A stretch of 64,000 bases of DNA from Morganella sibonii (lineage in GTDB: Bacteria; Pseudomonadota; Gammaproteobacteria; Enterobacterales; Enterobacteriaceae). Made by a program: the position numbers and the translations under genes. Under the pieces are notes generated by a model. That model ran no database searches. It saw only the letters and a program-made list of their open reading frames with translations, and had not been told where the DNA came from. Positions within the stretch are counted from its first letter, which is position 1; every line of letters begins with the position of its first letter. Shown here piece by piece: positions 17,333 through 27,161 of the stretch. Location: NCBI RefSeq assembly GCF_040560245.1, contig NZ_JAKMWP010000016.1; one strand, 5' to 3'.

Positions 17333-19807
17333 TCAGTCAGCCGGATTATTGTCATCACTTTCCGCCGGTACAGATTCTTCCGGCTCCAGGCTGACACTTT
17401 CGATAGTCAGACGGACTTCCGGAGACATCAGCTCTGCCAGCACGTTATAGAATTCACCGGCGTTGGCTTCAATCACATCATCATTGTCATTGATATAGCC
17501 CTCTTCGCGCAGTGTGCTTACCAGGGTGGCAAATACCGCTTTATCGAAAAATTCCGGTGCGTTGATACCGTGCAGAACGGACAGACGCTGTGCCAGCATC
17601 CGGCTCTCTTTTTCCAGTGCGGAACGGCTGATTTCCGGAGTGGCATTCAGCAGCGACAGGGTGATCGCATAACGCTGTAATGTTTCACGGACTCCGGCCG
17701 CCAGCAGCTGTAACGGACGGATACGGGCCGGGTTGATCACCAGCATGTTATCGTCACGGCGGCAGATCAGTTTCTGACTGCACAGCTCATCAATGATGGT
17801 ATCGAGGATTGCCGGCAGTTCTTCCTGACTGTAACGCATAAACAGCTCGGCTTTCAGCAGCGGATAGATCATCCCGATATGCGCACGCAGCGTTTCTGTA
17901 CTGATACGGCGGTGGTGGATCAGGAAACTGGTCACCAGGGATGGCAGTACCAGCATATGCAGAATGTTATTGCGGTAATACGTCATCAGAACCGCATTTT
18001 CACGCGGCAGAATGATGATATCCCCGAGGCTGTCTTTCTCGACCTCGAACTTATTCATCTGTAATGCGTGTTCCAGCAGCTCTTCCGCACTTTTCGCCGG
18101 GGTGGTGCTGTCCGGTGAGTACGGTACATTGCGCAGGAGGCTGAGATAGCAGTCGAGCTGCTCGATCAGCTGTTCACGGGTCAGAGAGCGCTGCCGGGAT
18201 GCCAGCAGTGCGGTGGTGCACAGGTTGATAGCATTGGCGGCAGCGGCGTTATTGATGCTCACCATAATGTTATCAGCCAGTGATGTCGCGGTCGGCGTCA
18301 GCCAGGACGGACGTTGCGGTTCGATTGGATCGATTGCCTCACGCCATTCCGGTACCTGTTTTGTCAGGTATTGTGACAGCGGAATCGGTTGTCCGAAGTT
18401 CACATAACCCTGACCGAGGTTGCGCAGTTTGCGCAGGCCGCGCACCATCTGCATAAACCCTTCTTTCTGCTTGGTGGCACCGCGCAGTTCTTTGGCGTAA
18501 GTACCCACTTCCATCACATGCTCATAGCCGATATACACCGGCACCAGGGTGATAGGCCGCGAGTCACCGCGCAGCATCGCCTGAAGTGTCATCGACAGTG
18601 TGCCGGTTTTCGGTTCCAGCAGACGGCCGGTACGGGAACGGCCACCTTCGACAAAGTATTCGATGGAATAACCGCGTGAGAACAGTTCACTCAGGTACTC
18701 ACGGAAAACGGTGGAGTACAGCTTGTTGCCTTTGAAACTGCGGCGGATAAAGAACGCGCCGAGGCGGCGGAAAATCGGTCCCGCCGGCCAGAAATTGAGG
18801 TTAATCCCGGCCGCGATGTGCGGCGGCACCAGCCCCTGATGATAGAGCACATAGGAGAGCAGCAGGTAGTCCATGTGGCTGCGGTGGCAGGGCACATACA
18901 CTATCTCGTGGCCGTCCTGTGCCAGCTGGCGTACCCGCTCGGCATTATGGACATTCAGCCCCTGATACAGGCGGTTCCAGGTCCAGCTGAGGACACGGTC
19001 GGCCACACGCAGGGCATCATAAGTAAAGTTAGCAGCCACTTCGTTCATCATTGAAACGGCATTCTGACGTGCCTTTTCAATGGTGATTTTTTTGGCTTTC
19101 GCCTCATCTTCAACTGCTTTTTCAATCGCCTTGGATTTCAGCAGTTTACTGAACAATTCCTGGCGTACCGGCAGTTTCGGACCGATAGCCGCCATTCGCT
19201 GGCGGGAGAAGTGAATACGCGCGACACGGGCCAGTTTATTGGCGATAATAGTATCAGTACCGTGTTCAGAGGCCATTGCACCCATGGACACCGGCTGTGA
19301 GAACCGGACAAAACTGTCACGTCCCAGCCAGAGTACGGCGAAAAATTTCTGGATCCCGTTTAACAGACGTAAATGCGGTACACCGTGGTGCCCTTCGCGG
19401 CCCGGTGAGCGTCCGAACATCACGGAAACCGGCAGCATCTGAATATCCAGTGACGGATTATTGCGGTGCAAATCCAGGTAGGCGTGGAAAATATTGACGG
19501 AATCTTTACGCGGATTCAGGGAGTAATAACTGAACACCCGCGGGCCGTCATCAATAAAGACATAGCCCGGCAATGTGGTATTACCGATGACATTATCTTC
19601 CAGCGGGTCAGGCATTCCCTGTGCGAGACACTGGCGGCGCAGTGTCAGCAGATCCGCCTTAGAGTGATAAGGAAGAACATAGAGTGTCGGACGTTGTGTA
19701 TCCAGCCCCAGTTCACTGACCGGATCCGTCGGGATCGGCTTGCTTTTTACCAATAGTTTTAATGGTAAATTCAATACGTTATAGTATATTTTACGCCAAA
19801 GTGACAT
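17333..19807 (-). CDS. plsB: Glycerol-3-phosphate O-acyltransferase PlsB
   Basis: PlsB acylates the sn-1 position of glycerol 3-phosphate, the first step of phospholipid synthesis at the inner membrane. The 824 residues (E. coli 807) carry the HX4D catalytic motif in VPCHRSHMDYLLLSYVLYH, the glycerol-3-phosphate site RRLGAFFIRRSFKGNKLYS, and EGGRSRTGRLLEPKTG. The extra length is mostly an acidic C-terminal tail. It is divergent from dgkA, another phospholipid gene, as in E. coli. Confidence 0.98.
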   Translation of the reverse strand: MSLWRKIYYNVLNLPLKLLVKSKPIPTDPVSELGLDTQRPTLYVLPYHSKADLLTLRRQCLAQGMPDPLEDNVIGNTTLPGYVFIDDGPRVFSYYSLNPRKDSVNIFHAYLDLHRNNPSLDIQMLPVSVMFGRSPGREGHHGVPHLRLLNGIQKFFAVLWLGRDSFVRFSQPVSMGAMASEHGTDTIIANKLARVARIHFSRQRMAAIGPKLPVRQELFSKLLKSKAIEKAVEDEAKAKKITIEKARQNAVSMMNEVAANFTYDALRVADRVLSWTWNRLYQGLNVHNAERVRQLAQDGHEIVYVPCHRSHMDYLLLSYVLYHQGLVPPHIAAGINLNFWPAGPIFRRLGAFFIRRSFKGNKLYSTVFREYLSELFSRGYSIEYFVEGGRSRTGRLLEPKTGTLSMTLQAMLRGDSRPITLVPVYIGYEHVMEVGTYAKELRGATKQKEGFMQMVRGLRKLRNLGQGYVNFGQPIPLSQYLTKQVPEWREAIDPIEPQRPSWLTPTATSLADNIMVSINNAAAANAINLCTTALLASRQRSLTREQLIEQLDCYLSLLRNVPYSPDSTTPAKSAEELLEHALQMNKFEVEKDSLGDIIILPRENAVLMTYYRNNILHMLVLPSLVTSFLIHHRRISTETLRAHIGMIYPLLKAELFMRYSQEELPAILDTIIDELCSQKLICRRDDNMLVINPARIRPLQLLAAGVRETLQRYAITLSLLNATPEISRSALEKESRMLAQRLSVLHGINAPEFFDKAVFATLVSTLREEGYINDNDDVIEANAGEFYNVLAELMSPEVRLTIESVSLEPEESVPAESDDNNPAD

Positions 19808-19945
19808 AAATGTATGAAGCCTCTTGTTGACAATTCGTCTTCAGCATACCAGAAAGGCGAAGCCAGATCTGTGTTGCGTCAGCAATAAAATCACGGAAAA
19901 ACGGCGGCAGTCAGCCAGATAATCAGATTATTAACAGTGACGGAA

Positions 19946-20317
19946 ATGAAGAAAAATACCGGATTTACACGATTAATTAAAGCGGCAGGTTATTCAAAAA
20001 AGGGACTCACAGCAGCATGGAAAAATGAAGCAGCTATCCGCCAGGAGTTACTGACGCTGATCCCGGCCGTCATTATTGCGTTTGCTTTCTCTTTTACGGC
20101 GGTTGAGCGGGTTCTGCTGATCGGTTCGGTGGTGCTGGTGGTGGTCATTGAACTCATCAACAGCGCGATTGAGGCGGTGGTTGACCGCATCGGCACGGAA
20201 TATCACGAACTGTCCGGGCGCGCGAAAGATATGGGCTCCGCGGCGGTACTGATTGCCACATTACTGGGGCTGTTTATCTGGATTATGCTGTTTGTCAGCT
20301 GGTTCTCCCGCCTCTGA
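19946..20317 (+). CDS. dgkA: Diacylglycerol kinase DgkA
   Basis: DgkA is a small trimeric inner-membrane kinase that recycles diacylglycerol to phosphatidate. The 123 residues (E. coli 122) have three membrane segments and the active-site stretch ELINSAIEAVVDRIGTEYHE followed by LSGRAKDMGSAAV. The ATG at 19946 gives MKKNTGFTRLIKAAGYSKKG, matching the E. coli N-terminus; a GTG three codons upstream is also possible, and neither start has a strong ribosome site. The order plsB-dgkA-lexA is the enterobacterial one. Confidence 0.96.
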   Translation: MKKNTGFTRLIKAAGYSKKGLTAAWKNEAAIRQELLTLIPAVIIAFAFSFTAVERVLLIGSVVLVVVIELINSAIEAVVDRIGTEYHELSGRAKDMGSAAVLIATLLGLFIWIMLFVSWFSRL

Positions 20318-20389
20318 CAGACGATTTTTTATGAAACCTGCGGCGTAACACGTATTTTCCTCATGTTGTGGTTTCCAATCCCGGAATAC

Positions 20390-20426
20390 CTGTATATACT
20401 CACAGTCTGACTGTATAAACAAACAG
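20390..20426. promoter_or_regulatory. Two LexA boxes upstream of lexA
   Basis: CTGTATATACTCACAG (20390-20405) and CTGTATAAACAAACAG (20411-20426) are 16-base LexA operators separated by 5 bases. The same tandem arrangement gives autoregulation in E. coli; the first box is, as I recall it, identical to the E. coli one. Confidence 0.95.
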
Positions 20427-20434
20427 GGGGCGAA

Positions 20435-21049
20435 ATGAAAGCACTGACGGCACGGCAGCAACAGGTCTATGACCTTGTTCGTGACCATATTTCGCAGACG
20501 GGCATGCCACCGACGCGTGCAGAAATTGCGGCACGCCTGGGTTTTCGTTCTCCGAATGCGGCGGAAGAGCATCTGAAAGCCCTGGCGCGTAAAGGCGTCA
20601 TTGAGATTGTTTCCGGGGCATCCCGGGGCATCCGTCTGCTTCTGGAAGAAGAAGAGGATGAAGGTTTACCATTAATCGGCCGTGTGGCTGCGGGTGAGCC
20701 TTTATTAGCACAGGAACATATCGAAAGCCATTACCGGGTTGACCCGATGCTGTTTAAACCCAGCGCAGATTTTCTGCTGCGGGTGAATGGTATGTCAATG
20801 AAAGATATCGGTATTATGGACGGTGACTTACTTGCGGTGCATAAAACCCAGGACGTACATAACGGCCAGGTGGTGGTTGCCCGTATTGAAGATGAAGTCA
20901 CGGTCAAACGGTTTAAGAAAGTGGGCAGCAAGATTGAGCTGCACGCTGAAAACGAGGAATTCAGCCCGATCGTGGTGGATTTACGGGAACAAAACTTTAC
21001 TGTCGAAGGTCTGGCGGTGGGTGTGATCCGTAATAACGACTGGCACTGA
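20435..21049 (+). CDS. lexA: LexA repressor
   Basis: LexA represses the SOS regulon and self-cleaves when stimulated by RecA filaments. The 204 residues comprise an N-terminal winged helix (TRAEIAARLGFRSPNAAEEHLKAL), the cleavage site Ala86-Gly87 in GRVAAGEP, and the protease domain with Ser121 (NGMSM) and Lys158 (VTVKRF). The two residues beyond E. coli length account for the shift from Ser119/Lys156. AGGGGG precedes the ATG. The dinF and yjbJ genes that separate lexA from zur in E. coli are absent. Confidence 0.98.
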   Translation: MKALTARQQQVYDLVRDHISQTGMPPTRAEIAARLGFRSPNAAEEHLKALARKGVIEIVSGASRGIRLLLEEEEDEGLPLIGRVAAGEPLLAQEHIESHYRVDPMLFKPSADFLLRVNGMSMKDIGIMDGDLLAVHKTQDVHNGQVVVARIEDEVTVKRFKKVGSKIELHAENEEFSPIVVDLREQNFTVEGLAVGVIRNNDWH

Positions 21050-21084
21050 TTTCCGGGATATCCGTCTGAAAACGGTATCCGCTT

Positions 21085-21128
21085 AAAAACCACAGTATGC
21101 CGGAGACGGTCACTGTGGTTTTTGTTTT
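21085..21128. terminator. Bidirectional terminator between lexA and zur
   Basis: A perfect 12-bp stem AAAAACCACAGT / ACTGTGGTTTTT is followed by GTTTTT on the plus strand, with A residues on the left giving a short T run for zur on the minus strand. Confidence 0.88.
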
Positions 21129-21647
21129 TCAGCGCCCGCGTTTGCGCGGCTCATCATGTTCATGGTCATGCAGACATTTATCTCTGCGGGTGCAGGATTC
21201 GATATCATAACAAGGACGGCAGTACCCGTGTGCCTCAATCACACTGTGGCGGATATGAAACTGTGCGGCATCCGCCAGCTGACTGATTTGTGAATCAATC
21301 GCCTCACCATCCCGCTCTGTCACACTATTACAGCGATCGCAGATAAACAGTACGGAAGTATGACTGGGTTTATCAAAATGCGGGCACATCACAAAGCTGT
21401 TTGTGGACTCAATTTTATGAATAAACCCCTGCTCCAGCAGAAACTCCAGACCGCGGTAGATTGTCGGCGGTTTTGCCTGTGGTTCTGTTTCGCGCAGCAG
21501 ATCCAGCAGTTCATAAGCGCTGATAGCACCGGGCTGACCGGCAATCAGTTGCAGAATGGATTTCCGCTGAGAAGTCATGCGTACACTGCGTGACAGACAC
21601 AGCGCCTCTGCTTTTTTTAATACAGTCTGAATATCAACAGGTTGCAT
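21129..21647 (-). CDS. zur: Zinc uptake regulator Zur
   Basis: Zur is a Fur-family repressor of zinc uptake genes. The 172 residues (E. coli 171) have the winged-helix half (AISAYELLDLLRETEPQAKPPTIYR, cited in part) and zinc-site cysteines in FICDRCNSV and GYCRPCYDIESC. A His-rich tail (CLHDHEHDEPRKRGR) is present as in E. coli Zur. GGTGATG precedes the ATG. The gene faces lexA, with a shared terminator between them. Confidence 0.95.
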   Translation of the reverse strand: MQPVDIQTVLKKAEALCLSRSVRMTSQRKSILQLIAGQPGAISAYELLDLLRETEPQAKPPTIYRGLEFLLEQGFIHKIESTNSFVMCPHFDKPSHTSVLFICDRCNSVTERDGEAIDSQISQLADAAQFHIRHSVIEAHGYCRPCYDIESCTRRDKCLHDHEHDEPRKRGR

Positions 21648-21823
21648 GACATCACCTTCCGCTAATCAATAAATATATGAACAGCCCACTCTAACATGAA
21701 TTCCGGCAGAATAACTGTTGTCCGCGCTATTTTGTCAAAAAAGGGGTGCCAATTCAGGGCAAATTATGGTGAATTGTTGGAGCAAACACATAAAAAGCAC
21801 ATGATAATAAAACGGAGTCCTGA

Positions 21824-22294
21824 ATGAGTATCGAAACGGTTCGTGCCTGGTTCGGCACGCATGCCCCGGATGTCACGATTATTGAAACTGCACAGCCGAC
21901 CGCTACGGTCACCCGGGCTGCGGAAGTTCACGGTGTCCGCCCCGGTCAGATCTGTAAAACACTGTCTTTTAAGCTGACGGATGACAACGCTATTTTGATT
22001 GTAATGGCGGGAGATGCCCGGCTGGATAATAAAAAATTCAAAACACAATTCGGCTGTAAGGCCAAAATGCTGAATGCGGAAGAGGTGATGCGCTTTACCG
22101 GCCATCCGGTCGGCGGCGTCTGTCCGTTCGGGTTATCTGTACCACTGACGGTTTATGCGGATCATTCACTTCGTGAGTATGACACGGTATTACCGGCTGC
22201 GGGTTCGGCTAATTCTGCTGTCCGGCTGACACCCGAGCGGCTGGCGGAGCTGACAAACGCGCAGTGGCTGGATGTCACGACGCTGCCGGTATAA
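21824..22294 (+). CDS. YbaK/EbsC-family aminoacyl-tRNA deacylase
   Basis: This 156-residue single-domain protein belongs to the YbaK/ProX/prolyl-tRNA-synthetase insertion family, whose members hydrolyse mischarged tRNAs in trans. Family features are the conserved lysine in ICKTLSF near residue 45, the GD pair in VMAGDARLDNKK, and the loop GHPVGGVCPFGL near residue 92. The aminoacyl-tRNA acted on (Cys-tRNA-Pro, Ala-tRNA-Pro or another) cannot be told from sequence alone. It is monocistronic; an inverted repeat without T run (22306-22333) follows the stop. Confidence 0.88.
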   Translation: MSIETVRAWFGTHAPDVTIIETAQPTATVTRAAEVHGVRPGQICKTLSFKLTDDNAILIVMAGDARLDNKKFKTQFGCKAKMLNAEEVMRFTGHPVGGVCPFGLSVPLTVYADHSLREYDTVLPAAGSANSAVRLTPERLAELTNAQWLDVTTLPV

Positions 22295-22337
22295 ACCAGA
22301 CCGGCATGCAGCGCCACATCAGCGGCGCTGCATCATG

Positions 22338-22694
22338 TCAGTGTTCAGGCGAACGGAAATCCGGTTCTGTATTCACACCGGCGTCGGTACTGCCGGTGTG
22401 CCCGTTCTCATCAGGCAGATGGTGGCGGGTAAAGAAAAGCAGGCTGTCTTCTATAAAGTAATAAGGTGAGACACCGAAGACCTGAGAGATCCTCAGTATG
22501 ATTTCCAGTGAAATTTTAGTGCTGCCGATTTCATACCGGGAGATTTGCTGTTGTGATACACCAATCAGGCTACCCAGTTCTGTCGATGTGACACCGGTGA
22601 TCCTGCGTATTTTCCGGATTTGCCCGCCGATGATCTTGTACATTTCGTTAATGCTGGTGTTCAGGTTACTATCTGTTTTATTACTCATTATCAT
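22338..22694 (-). CDS. MrpJ-like XRE-family regulator (first of two)
   Basis: This 118-residue DNA-binding protein has one helix-turn-helix (TSTELGSLIGVSQQQISRYEIG) near residues 35-57. The motif SQQQ-I-SRYE is the signature of the MrpJ family, which in Proteus is encoded beside fimbrial operons and represses motility. After the domain come a family-like segment VFGVSPYYFIEDSLLF and a low-complexity tail. No fimbrial gene is adjacent, so it is an orphan member. The start may be here or two codons later. It lies just downstream of a second paralogue in the same orientation. Confidence 0.82.
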   Translation of the reverse strand: MIMSNKTDSNLNTSINEMYKIIGGQIRKIRRITGVTSTELGSLIGVSQQQISRYEIGSTKISLEIILRISQVFGVSPYYFIEDSLLFFTRHHLPDENGHTGSTDAGVNTEPDFRSPEH

Positions 22695-22743
22695 CTGTCA
22701 GTCTGGTTAAACAATAACATATTAATGTTTATCAAATTAAAAT

Positions 22744-22986
22744 TTATTCTTCATCACAACCAATTTCATCAAAAAAATAATTAACATTAATATTCAGTAT
22801 GTCCGCGAGCATTAATAGTTTATCCAGAGGAATTAAGCTCGCTCCCGTTTCATATCGGGATAATTGCTGTTGTGAGATATTAATTTTTATTGAAAGCTCT
22901 TTACCTGTCAGACAGTTTTTTAGCCTCTGACATTTTATTCTGCCGCCAATAAACATTGCCAACTCATATTTATCATATATTGTCAT
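22744..22986 (-). CDS. MrpJ-like XRE-family regulator (second of two)
   Basis: At 80 residues this is little more than the helix-turn-helix domain: GKELSIKINISQQQLSRYETG near residues 28-48, again with the SQQQ-x-SRYE signature. LADILNINVNYFFDE follows. It is more AT-rich than core genes and lies 49 bases upstream of its paralogue, so the two may be co-transcribed. Target genes are unknown; by family analogy they would be fimbrial or flagellar. Confidence 0.78.
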   Translation of the reverse strand: MTIYDKYELAMFIGGRIKCQRLKNCLTGKELSIKINISQQQLSRYETGASLIPLDKLLMLADILNINVNYFFDEIGCDEE

Positions 22987-23699
22987 AAATTATGAAGATA
23001 AATGGTTGTCATTAATAATATTGAAATTTAACTTGACGTATTTGTTTCCTCAAATGGTTTCTTTAAAAAGTATAATCGATACCCTTTTAATATGTAATAG
23101 ATACAAAAAATCAACAAACACGAAACAATAAGAACGAAAATACGATATGGAAGCACGATAACCTCAGCTATTTCATATTGTTATAAAGAATACCCGGTTT
23201 TTAACATCTTACATGAATGATGAGTAAGGGGAATATTCTGATATTTAGTCGGGATTATACCTAATATAAAGATATTGATGCTGGTTTTGAGTTGAAAATG
23301 GTCAAATTAACTGCCTTTTCATGCTTTGGCGGAATGGCAGACAGGACGTAAGTGTGATTGCGGTCTTACAACATTGCAGGTGATAGTTTGTTAAATTCCC
23401 GGACGGCATTATGAGAAAAGAAAAAGACAAAAATATCTGAATGTTTCTGTAAAATACATAAATCAGGCTGGTAATTCTTGTCAGTAATTGTATTAATGTG
23501 TAATTTTATATTTACTTATAAAATAAGTAACGTCCGGGTTACTGACCGCCTTATTTAATAATAAAATGACGTTTGATTATAATTTCATTGTATAACGAAA
23601 TATATAACATTATTTTTCTTTTAATTCACGGGGTTAGTTATTGATGGTAGTTGTAAAAAACAACAATAACGTGTATTTTTTGCTGTCGGAAGATGATGA
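22987..23699. other. AT-rich 0.7-kb intergenic region
   Basis: The region separates the MrpJ-like pair from the divergent bcr-type transporter. It is strongly AT-rich, like the MrpJ-like genes, and has no ORF of convincing length or ribosome site. No operator or terminator can be named with confidence. Such AT-rich stretches often bind H-NS and carry divergent regulatory regions; that is inference. Confidence 0.4.
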
Positions 23700-24896
23700 G
23701 TGAAGTTCAACGATATGCGGAATTTATTGTTTTTGTTGTTAGTTATTGTGTTATTAGGGCCGTTGGGTATTGATCTTTATTTACCGGCTATTCCGGCTAT
23801 TGCAAAAGGGCTGGGCAGCAGTGAGTCATTGATTCAGTCAACTATCTCGTTGTTTATCCTTATATTAGGTGCGGGTCAGCTGATTTCCGGTTATCTGGCG
23901 GATAAACTCGGCCGCAGACCGATGGCGATGGCGGGGATGGTATTGTATATCGCCGGTTCCCTGATCGCGGCATTTGCCGTTACTCCGGCGATGTTTATTG
24001 CTTCCCGGTTAATCCAGGGGGCGGGGGTCTGCTGTACCTCGGTGGTGGCGTTTACCTGTGTCCGGGACTGCTTTAACGGCAATGAAGCAGCGCGTGCATT
24101 TGGCTTTTTAAACGGCACCCTGAATATTGTACCGGCACTGGCACCACTGCTGGGCGGTATTATGGCGGAGTATTACGGCTGGCGGGTTCCTTTTGGTTTT
24201 CTGGCTCTCTATGCCTTTATTCTGCTGATTCTGACGGCAAAATTTCTGCCGGAAACCCGGCCCGAAGGCAGTTTGCAGCATAAAGCGAATCCGCTGAAGA
24301 GCCTTGCTTCCGTATTATTTAATAAGCGGTTTTTAATATTTTCACTGGTGAATGCCGGTACGATGGGAATGGTATTAACCTATGTCTCGCTTGCACCGGC
24401 AGTGCTGATGGGGGATGCGGCTCTCAGTCCGTTGCAGTTTTCGGTTGTGTTCGGCGCTAACGGATTCTGGATCATGGGGATCAGTATGATCGCCAACCGG
24501 GTGATACGTAAAGCCGGGCGTCCGGTTTGTCTGGTATCCGGCGGCGTTCTGATGGCTCTGGGGTGTGCTGCTCTGGCACTGAGCCCGGTGCTGTTCTCCG
24601 CACAAATACAGAGTCACTGGCTGATTTATATGCTGCCGGTGGCCGCTGCCTGTGCAGGACTGGCATTTATTATGGGTCCGGCTACCAGTTATGCTCTGGA
24701 ACCTTATTCTGATAATGCCGGTGTCGCCTCTTCACTGGTCGGTTTTATGCAGATGGCGGGTGGTGCGGTGCTGACGCTGGTTGCTATCGCATCTCCGCTG
24801 CCACCGAAAACCGCGCTTGCCGTCACTATGCTGTGCGGTGCCCTGCTGGCATGGAATGCGTACCGGGTGAGTAAAAACGAGAGTCACGATTCATAA
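23700..24896 (+). CDS. Bcr/CflA-family multidrug efflux MFS transporter
   Basis: This 398-residue 12-TMS major facilitator protein has the Bcr/CflA hallmark GIDLYLPAIPAIAKGLG in the first loop, the MFS motif A in GYLADKLGRRPMAMAG, and VRDCFNGNEAARAFGFLNGT. Relatives export bicyclomycin, chloramphenicol or sulfonamides by proton antiport; the substrate here is unknown. The start is GTG 23700 with GGAAG a suitable distance upstream; the next in-frame ATG (23715) lacks a ribosome site. It is monocistronic with its own terminator. Confidence 0.9.
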   Translation: MKFNDMRNLLFLLLVIVLLGPLGIDLYLPAIPAIAKGLGSSESLIQSTISLFILILGAGQLISGYLADKLGRRPMAMAGMVLYIAGSLIAAFAVTPAMFIASRLIQGAGVCCTSVVAFTCVRDCFNGNEAARAFGFLNGTLNIVPALAPLLGGIMAEYYGWRVPFGFLALYAFILLILTAKFLPETRPEGSLQHKANPLKSLASVLFNKRFLIFSLVNAGTMGMVLTYVSLAPAVLMGDAALSPLQFSVVFGANGFWIMGISMIANRVIRKAGRPVCLVSGGVLMALGCAALALSPVLFSAQIQSHWLIYMLPVAAACAGLAFIMGPATSYALEPYSDNAGVASSLVGFMQMAGGAVLTLVAIASPLPPKTALAVTMLCGALLAWNAYRVSKNESHDS

Positions 24897-24911
24897 CATC
24901 AGTCCCCGGAC

Positions 24912-24948
24912 AATACTCCCCGGAACAGTCTTCCGGGGAGTATTTTTT
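24912..24948 (+). terminator. Terminator of the Bcr/CflA transporter gene
   Basis: A perfect 14-bp stem AATACTCCCCGGAA / TTCCGGGGAGTATT with loop CAGTC is followed by TTTT. It also separates the transporter from the convergent autotransporter locus. Confidence 0.92.
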
Positions 24949-24952
24949 CGTT

Positions 24953-27161
24953 TTACCAATGATAAGAATAATTCAGACCAGCCTGAGCTGCGTCATTAGT
25001 ATAATCTGTCTGATGCCAGCCGATATTTATACCTATTGCAGAGTTTGCCGTCACATTCACATTAACTTCAGCATAAGCATACGGTTTCACATTGCGTGAA
25101 TCGCCGTTATCAAATGCATAAGTCCCGAGGTAATTTACCCGGCTGGTAAATGCATCACGCTGATTACTGAGGTTAATATCAATTCCGGCACCGCCATAGA
25201 GATAAATATCCGGTGTCAGAGCCTGCCGTATATCGATACCGGTACGTAAATCGGTACTTTTATTTCCCATCCGGCCATATGTTGCAGCCAGATTGGTATT
25301 GCTGTTTTCGGTATAGCCGTCACGGGTTACATTATGGTGACTGATTGTGGCATTCGGAATCAGCTGTGTTGTTTCACTGAGATTAACACCATAATTAACG
25401 GCAGCTTTAAAGCGATAGGCTTTTATTGATGAATCACCGCGGCCGGCTTCTGTATTTTTCAGATGATTACGGGTAATGGTGACATCCTGATTTAAGAATG
25501 CACCGGATAACTCTGTACCGAACCCGCTATTATCTTTGTTTTTCTGATAGCGGATATAAGCGCCCACGCCCGGGTTATTACTGCCGCGGGTATCATATCC
25601 GTCGGTCAGGCGGGTATTATTTGCGAAGTTCAGTGAAGCACCCGCGATCCAGTTTTCTGCCGGGAAGCGGAAAGCACCAAATAACCCGGTGGCAACCCGG
25701 TGATTACTGCGGACATTATCAAACTGTGAAAATGCCCCGACGCAATAATTACTGTCGCCAATCTGACAGCGGCTTTCTGACAGGGAATATAATGCGCTCT
25801 GATACAGATCTAATACAGAAAATGCGGTTTTACCCGTTTCCGCAATAGCATCTCCGGTCTTACCTTCGTCTATAATAACTTCTTCTTCTGTAACCTTATC
25901 GCGGACCCATAAAACCGCCCGCCGGAATTCGGTATCAGACTGCGCAATACCGGCAATCACTTTGCCGTCAGCAGATACCCGGTTTGCTTCAGAACGGCCG
26001 GTATTATCTGAGCGCAATGTACCGAGACCGATCATTTTCTGATCGCCCTGATAATGCACGAAGGCTTGTTCATCACCATTATCTGTTTCGGCTTTACCGA
26101 CGACGACACGGCCGTCAGGTGATATCGCAAGTGCATCAGAATCACCGCTGTTATCGCTGCGTAATGTCCCGAGTGAGATCATTTTCGTGTCATTCTCACT
26201 GAACCGGTAGGCCTGGCGTGAACGGTTATCGGTATCTGCCGCTCCTGCAATCACTTTCCCGTCAGAAGACATTGCCCGTCCGTAGGAATTACCGCTGTTA
26301 TCCTGACGTAATGTACCGAGTGATGTGGCCTTCAGTATGGCGGAAGGCCTGAATATCGTCATTTTCAGTGGTGGCGTAGCCTGTAATCGTACGTCCGTCA
26401 GCACTGACAGCCATTGCCCATGAGTTACCTTCACCATCTGCCCGCAAAGTACCGAGCGCTGTCATTTTTGTATCACCGTCGTTATGACGGAATGCCCGGA
26501 TAATATCACTGCCGTCAACGTTGGAATCACCGGCAATCACCCTGCCATCGGCAGAGATTAATCTGGCATCAGAAGAGCCGGAATTATCACTGCGCAGTGT
26601 GCCGAGCCCGGTAATACCGGCATCCCCCTCTTTATAGCGGAATGCCTGTCCTGAAGCTGAGGCATCTGTCTGAGACATACCGGCGATAACCCGTCCGTCA
26701 GCACTGGCGGCACGGACATAAGAATTACCGGTATTACCGGTGCGTAATGTACCGAGCCGGGTCATTTTGCCTTCGGCATGGCGGAAATGGAATGCCTGCA
26801 CCGCACCGTCATCGGTTTCAGCGGAACCGGTAATAACACGGCCATCAGCAGATATTCCGGATGTTATCGTCATACCGCCTTTATCACTGCGGAAAGAATC
26901 GATAGCTATCTTTTTTGAACTGTCAGTGTCGTAATAAAATCCATGAGGTAAATCATAATCGATTTCAGAACTGGTATTACCCGTGATAATACGCCCGTCA
27001 GCAGACATACCCGTTGTATATGACGAGCCTTCATTCCCGGGATGAAACGTTCCTAAATCATGTATTTTTAAATCACCTGGTGTTTTTTCGTTAACGACAG
27101 AAGAACCCGCCGCACTAAATGACAACAATATTGTCGCAGCAGTAATAGCATATATTTTCAT
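24953..27161 (-). pseudogene. HAF-repeat autotransporter, frameshifted
   Basis: Two overlapping minus-strand frames together make one autotransporter of roughly 730 residues. The upstream part (27161-26298) starts with a signal peptide (MKIYAITAATILLSFSAAGS) and has five repeats of about 43 residues of the type LGTLRSDNSGSSDARLISAD-GRVIAG. The downstream part (to 24953) adds three repeats and a C-terminal beta-barrel ending in the aromatic residues YSYHW. The frame changes near 26330, just after QAFRHTEG, where spacing to the next LGTL is about four residues shorter than usual. This suggests a small deletion. No simple repeat tract suggests phase variation; sequencing error cannot be excluded. 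Confidence 0.8.
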
